The notes under the pieces are model-generated. The model saw only the letters and a list, made by a program, of their open reading frames with translations, did no database searches and was not told the origin of the DNA. A stretch of 6,712 nt of DNA, taken from NCBI GenBank assembly GCA_937877765.1, contig CALGBN010000425.1, positions 1 through 6,712 on the forward strand, in the 5' to 3' direction. Made by a program: the position numbers and the translations under genes. Shown here in pieces: positions 6,165 to 6,712 of this stretch. The DNA is from Candidatus Bathyarchaeota archaeon (GTDB lineage Archaea > Thermoproteota > Bathyarchaeia > TCS64). Every line of letters begins with the position of its first letter. Within the stretch, counting starts at the first letter, position 1.

Positions 6165-6170
6165 CTCCTT
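6165..6170 (-). promoter_or_regulatory. Strong Shine-Dalgarno site of the gyaR-like gene
   Basis: The minus strand reads AAGGAG six bases before the ATG at 6158. It is the best ribosome-binding site in the window and fixes the start of the dehydrogenase. Confidence 0.7.
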
Positions 6171-6190
6171 GTTATTTTATTGCTTGTTTG

Positions 6191-6199
6191 GGTATATGG
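6191..6199 (-). promoter_or_regulatory. Candidate TATA box of the gyaR-like gene
   Basis: CCATATACC on the minus strand lies about 33-41 bases upstream of the ATG. It predicts initiation near 6170, which would place the Shine-Dalgarno site at the very 5' end of the message. Other AT-rich stretches (6170-6182, 6203-6213) are alternatives. Confidence 0.3.
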
Positions 6200-6214
6200 T
6201 TTTCCGTTAAAGTA

Positions 6215-6235
6215 TGATCAGTTTTTTTCTGATCA
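6215..6235. promoter_or_regulatory. Inverted repeat 1 upstream of gyaR (candidate operator)
   Basis: TGATCAG-T7-CTGATCA is an exact 7-bp inverted repeat. It lies just upstream of the candidate gyaR TATA box. No T-run follows the stem on either strand, so a binding site is more likely than a terminator. It shares the core TCAG-N7-CTGA with the next repeat. Confidence 0.5.
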
Positions 6236-6244
6236 GCAAAATTA

Positions 6245-6267
6245 ATATTCAGGAAATTACTGAATAT
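6245..6267. promoter_or_regulatory. Inverted repeat 2 upstream of gyaR (candidate operator)
   Basis: ATATTCAG-GAAATTA-CTGAATAT is an exact 8-bp inverted repeat with the same 7-base spacer and the same TCAG...CTGA core as repeat 1. Its centre is 31 bases from that of repeat 1, close to three turns of B-DNA, so two dimers could bind on the same face. Confidence 0.5.
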
Positions 6268-6273
6268 AGATAG

Positions 6274-6712
6274 GGAGTAAAAATCCATCAAATAGACAAG
6301 TCCCAATCCACAAAAAGGGAAGAACTTGAGGCTCAAAAGCAGCAGATTATGGATGAGCTACGCGTTCTGTTGTCGGGGGAAAAGCCTTCGGCCAAGAAAA
6401 TTCAACAGTTGCTTGCTCGGTTGCAGAAGAACGAACAGGAACTCCGAAGCACCAGAGAGAGTTTTGTGAAGAAGACAGCAGCCGTTCTCTCGACAGAGCA
6501 ACAGGCTCGACTGATTCTATTTGAGGAGAGATTCCGCCGTCAATTAAGAGAAGTGATCCAGGAGATGAGGCATAGAGGAGGAGGCCTTGTAGGAGGGCCC
6601 ATTCGAAGCCGAGAATTGCAAGAGCCAGCCCCTCCTGCGGAGTTGGAAATGAGACTTAAGAAGCAGATAGACCGGCTTCAGAGAGGGATTCAACGGCTGC
6701 AAAGACAGATAG
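6274..6712 (+). pseudogene. LTXXQ (Spy/CpxP-like) periplasmic helical protein fragment, lacking its N-terminus and cut by window edge
   Basis: An open frame runs from just after a TAG at 6271-6273 to the window end (146 codons). The first ordinary start is ATG 6349, but residues before it (REELEAQKQQI) already look like part of the helix. The protein is charged, Glu/Gln/Arg-rich and coiled-coil-like. LSTEQQARLILFEERFRR (6487-6540) matches the LTXXQ signature of the Spy/CpxP-like family of bacterial periplasmic chaperone and metal-sensor proteins. Those proteins begin with a signal peptide and an earlier helical segment, both absent here: the frame opens inside the domain. Base composition rises to about half G+C, and CGG/CGA/CGC arginine codons appear, unlike the genes to the left. 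It may be an assembly join to bacterial DNA, a decayed transferred gene, or a gene with an unusual start. The family call is moderate; the missing N-terminus is clear. Confidence 0.5.

Noticed and set aside
6215..6235. Intrinsic terminator at the TGATCAG-T7-CTGATCA hairpin
   Set aside because: The T-run is in the loop, not after the stem, and the next repeat has the same geometry with a different loop, which fits binding sites better.
1..6712. CRISPR array, insertion sequence or attachment-site pair
   Set aside because: No regularly spaced repeats, transposase or integrase coding sequence, or long terminal repeats were seen.

Overview
The window looks archaeal for most of its length. It carries a NucS/EndoMS-family endonuclease with a PIP-like C-terminal tail, an epimerase-type threonine dehydrogenase divergent from kbl, an archaeal-style glyoxylate reductase, TATA-like boxes about 25-35 bases upstream of starts, T-rich terminators and few strong Shine-Dalgarno sites. 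G+C is moderate. A mesophilic or moderately thermophilic archaeon, perhaps an uncultured lineage such as an Asgard group, would fit. This lineage guess is an inference without any marker gene to support it.

Layout from left to right: (1) bases 1-111, the 3' end of an unrecognised + strand gene ending at a T-tract; (2) 134-805 (-), a small trypsin-fold serine protease with a full catalytic triad and no signal peptide; (3) 806-1122, a region of about 317 bases with a TATA-like AT stretch, a perfect short hairpin, a G7 tract and a GATC cluster; (4) 1123-1845 (+), a metallo-beta-lactamase-fold hydrolase, followed four bases later by nucS at 1850-2632 (+), probably one operon; (5) a bidirectional terminator-like palindrome; (6) kbl (-) and tdh (+), divergent around a 158-base regulatory region; (7) terminator hairpins between tdh and the convergent gyaR-like gene (-); (8) a gyaR upstream region with two similar inverted repeats; (9) 6274-6712 (+), an open frame without start or end that resembles bacterial LTXXQ (Spy/CpxP-like) periplasmic proteins.

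The central module is metabolic. TDH oxidises L-threonine to 2-amino-3-ketobutyrate, and KBL cleaves that with CoA to glycine and acetyl-CoA. The neighbouring 2-hydroxyacid dehydrogenase, probably a glyoxylate/hydroxypyruvate reductase, sits one step from glycine through glyoxylate. NucS acts in DNA mismatch or flap processing. Its hydrolase partner has no known link to DNA repair.

I found no convincing new multi-gene system. The points most worth checking are the abrupt change to bacterial-looking sequence at the right end (an assembly chimera or a transferred fragment), the paired TCAG-N7-CTGA inverted repeats upstream of gyaR, the MBL-nucS pairing, and the intracellular trypsin-like protease.
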